The notes below the pieces were generated by a model. It was not told where the DNA came from. It saw only the letters and a program-made list of their open reading frames with translations, and ran no database searches. A program made the translations under genes and the position numbers. A stretch of DNA of 7,408 bases, taken from contig CAYYSY010000230.1 in the NCBI GenBank assembly GCA_964474355.1, positions 1 to 7,408 of the forward strand, read 5' to 3'. This stretch comes from CAYYSY01 sp964474355 (GTDB lineage Bacteria; Myxococcota_A; UBA9160; UBA4427). Below, one piece after another: positions 5,712-7,408 of the stretch. The first letter of the stretch is position 1; each line of letters opens with the position of its first letter.

Positions 5712-7160
5712 ATGGCCGCCACCGCCCTCCCCGAGTTCAGCGACGCCTCACCGGAGCCCCAGGCCGCGGCGCACCACTGGCTGCGCCCCTACGAGCGCTT
5801 CATCGTGAAGCTGCGCAAGGCGCTCGGGCTCGCGCTCACGATCAACTTCCTCACCTTCTGGGCGGTGCCCATCTACGTGATGGGCGAGTCGTTCAACCGC
5901 TTCCTCCACTACCTGCTGCGGCCGATCTACAACCTCGTCGACCACAACGCGAAGATCCGCGCCTTCGCCGCGGAGCACGTCTATCGCAAGGAGGTCCACA
6001 CCGACTACTTCGCGACGGCGATCTTCTTCACGGCGGGGACGATCATCGCACTCACCACGGTCTTCACGGTGCAGATCACCACCGGCGGCCTGCCCTGGTG
6101 GCTCATCGCCGCGTACTTCTTCGCGTGGGTCGGCTTCGGCGGGCGCGGCATGGGCGCCGCCTACACGTTCGCGCACCGCGAGGGTCATCTCGCTGGCGGC
6201 CGCATGTACAAGCCCTGTATCCGCGACCACATCGGCAACTTCTTCGAGAACTGGGGCGGCCTCTTCTACGGCGGCGTGCCCTACAACTTCTCGACCTCGC
6301 ACAACCTGCTGCACCACCGCCTCGACGCCGGCAAGGGCGACCCCTTCTACATGTGGGACTTCGACCGGACGGACTTCTGGGGCCTCATGCTCTATCAGTG
6401 GCGCATCTTCGTCTACATGACGGGGTGGAGCAGCCTGAAGGAGTTCCGCAAGCAGCGCGACGTGAAGCGCATGGACGAGGCCTATCGCACGCTGCGCAAG
6501 GGCGCGCTGATCTTCTGGGTCGCCACGCCGGCCACGATCCTCACCCTCCTGCTCGCGACCGGCAGCACACTCGGCTCTGCGCTGCTGTTCCTGTTCTTCA
6601 TCTGGCTCCAGCCGCTCTGCGCGATGTCGTTCTTCCTGGCAACGCTGAACGTCGGCTTCCACGGCTTGATCGAGTTCGACGAGAACGGCAAGCACATCGA
6701 GTGCATCGCGGGCAGCACGATCCTCGACGGCCAGGACGACTCGTTCGGCGAAGACGACCACATGGCCCACCACTACTTCGGCAACGTGGAGCATCGCGAT
6801 CTGCCCGCGCACCAGGCGAAGCAGCACGCCCTATGGGCGAAGCATCACGCGACTGTCTTCAAGGAGCTCTCGATCATCGAGCTCGGCATCTTCATCCACT
6901 TCGGGCTCTGGGACATGCTGCTCGACAAGCACTATGTGGACTTCGCAGGCGACCTCTCACGCGAAGAGACGATCGACCTGCTCCGCACCCGCGCGCAGCG
7001 CAAGGAGATGGACTACGAGGACTACGAGTTCCGCTACCTGCCGAACCTGCGCTCGACGTGTCGTGAGCTCGTGCGTCGTGGCACGTGCGAGACCGAGAAC
7101 AAGGCCTACGTGTACCAGTCCCACCATAACGTGCAGTTCGACCTGAGCGTGCCCCGCTGA
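5712..7160 (+). CDS. Membrane di-iron fatty-acid-desaturase-family protein
   Basis: 482 residues, longer than most bacterial desaturases of this family (roughly 300-400). The three histidine boxes for the di-iron centre are intact: HREGH (155-159, HxxxH), HNLLHH (197-202, HxxxHH) and HMAHH (350-354, HxxHH), with a further H361 close by. Hydrophobic stretches at about 38-58, 100-123, 129-149, 265-284 and 288-312 fit an integral membrane protein with the His boxes on the cytoplasmic face. After the last box comes an unusual hydrophilic tail of about 120 residues with a MDYEDYEFRY patch. The family desaturates or hydroxylates acyl chains, and members acting on other lipids exist. Here it is last in the cluster, starting 2 bp after the Rieske stop and probably translationally coupled (AGGA about 10 nt upstream). 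Action on a sterol nucleus or side chain (for example C-5 or C-22) is inference; a fatty acyl substrate remains possible. The frame stays open upstream into the Rieske gene, but homology and spacing favour ATG 5712. Confidence 0.9.
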   Translation: MAATALPEFSDASPEPQAAAHHWLRPYERFIVKLRKALGLALTINFLTFWAVPIYVMGESFNRFLHYLLRPIYNLVDHNAKIRAFAAEHVYRKEVHTDYFATAIFFTAGTIIALTTVFTVQITTGGLPWWLIAAYFFAWVGFGGRGMGAAYTFAHREGHLAGGRMYKPCIRDHIGNFFENWGGLFYGGVPYNFSTSHNLLHHRLDAGKGDPFYMWDFDRTDFWGLMLYQWRIFVYMTGWSSLKEFRKQRDVKRMDEAYRTLRKGALIFWVATPATILTLLLATGSTLGSALLFLFFIWLQPLCAMSFFLATLNVGFHGLIEFDENGKHIECIAGSTILDGQDDSFGEDDHMAHHYFGNVEHRDLPAHQAKQHALWAKHHATVFKELSIIELGIFIHFGLWDMLLDKHYVDFAGDLSREETIDLLRTRAQRKEMDYEDYEFRYLPNLRSTCRELVRRGTCETENKAYVYQSHHNVQFDLSVPR

Positions 7161-7285
7161 CTTACGTGGTCCGTTGGTTGGACCCCGAGCCCGCCGCAGG
7201 ACTGCCTGGCCCCAGCCGATCAGGCCTCACCGCGGTGCCCCCGTGCCATCGGCCGCGCCTCGACGTTGGCCTCTCCGCCTCTCGT
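7161..7285. other. Convergent intergenic spacer
   Basis: These 125 bp lie between the desaturase stop and the stop of the converging partial gene. A short hairpin (GGTCC, 7-nt loop, GGACC at 7168-7184) sits 7 nt after the operon's last stop. It could contribute to termination, but it has a 5-6 bp stem and no T-tract, so I do not call a terminator. Nothing else is recognised. Confidence 0.4.
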
Positions 7286-7408
7286 TCAGCCCGCTGCCTG
7301 ATCCGCCCCATGCCCCCAGGTCATCGCCGAGAACGGTCGCGGCTCCACCCCGAAGTAGGCGTCGAACACCCGCTTGCGAAGCTTCATCCGAGTCACGCTG
7401 AGCTTCAC
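7286..7408 (-). CDS. Partial converging gene, C-terminal 40 residues, unidentified
   Basis: Reading inward from the right edge on the minus strand gives 40 sense codons and a TGA at 7286-7288. The peptide begins VKLSVTRMKLRKRVFDAYFG and continues with EPRPFSAMTW, ending GADQAAG. The codons are mostly G/C-ending (AAG, GTG, TTC, GAC, TAC), as in the neighbouring genes, and the composition looks like real protein rather than the Arg/Pro/Ser mixture of shadow frames. It is probably the C-terminus of a gene converging on the operon. The in-frame ATGs and GTGs here are more likely internal residues than starts. I do not recognise the family. The low number of visible residues keeps confidence moderate. 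Confidence 0.45.
   Translation of the reverse strand: MKLSVTRMKLRKRVFDAYFGVEPRPFSAMTWGHGADQAAG

Noticed and set aside
5748..6827. Minus-strand open frame of 359 codons antisense to the desaturase
   Set aside because: This is another GC-rich shadow: low-complexity charged product, no motifs, fully inside a gene with intact His boxes.
7168..7184. Hairpin GGTCC/GGACC after the desaturase stop as a rho-independent terminator
   Set aside because: The stem is only 5-6 bp and no T-tract follows.
7174..7401. Plus-strand 75-codon frame at the right edge
   Set aside because: The product is Arg/Pro/Ser-rich with no motif, and it overlaps a better-looking minus-strand C-terminus.

Overview
This is a GC-rich window (most codons end in G or C) from a bacterium. 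The gene style suggests Myxococcota or a related 'deltaproteobacterial' or uncultured lineage: a Gly/Asp-rich secreted lipoprotein with repeats, eukaryote-like sterol enzymes, and long Pro/Ala tails. The taxonomic guess is inference. Nothing in the window fixes the organism, and no rRNA, tRNA, CRISPR array or insertion sequence is visible.

Layout. Left part, minus strand: a DUF2461-type protein (1055-1726) is followed after 71 bp by a Gly-rich putative lipoprotein that runs off the left edge (1-983). Middle: a divergent intergenic region of about 500 bp (1727-2229) has no convincing gene. Right part, plus strand: four closely spaced co-directional genes span 2230-7160. They encode a sterol C-24 methyltransferase-like enzyme, a geranylgeranyl-reductase-family flavoprotein, a KshA/DAF-36(Neverland)-type Rieske oxygenase, and a large membrane di-iron fatty-acid-desaturase-family protein. 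Gaps are 78, 36 and 2 bp, so they probably form one operon. At the right edge, the C-terminal 40 codons of a converging minus-strand gene (7286-7408) can be read.

How the genes may work together. The first gene carries all the signature blocks of eukaryotic Erg6/SMT, including the C-terminal sterol-methyltransferase domain. The Rieske enzyme belongs to a family whose characterised members act on steroids (cholesterol 7-desaturase, 3-ketosteroid 9-alpha-hydroxylase). A double-bond reductase of the isoprenoid type and a membrane desaturase sit beside them. The simplest reading is a bacterial sterol-tailoring operon: side-chain C-24 alkylation, double-bond reduction, and oxidation or desaturation of the nucleus or side chain. 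No cyclase, squalene epoxidase, P450 or redox partner for the Rieske protein is in the window, so the sterol core must be made elsewhere or taken up. Substrates and order of steps are inferred. This operon is the most interesting content here.

A smaller oddity is that three consecutive operon genes have homopolymer tracts (G7, G8, C6) inside their translation-initiation regions.
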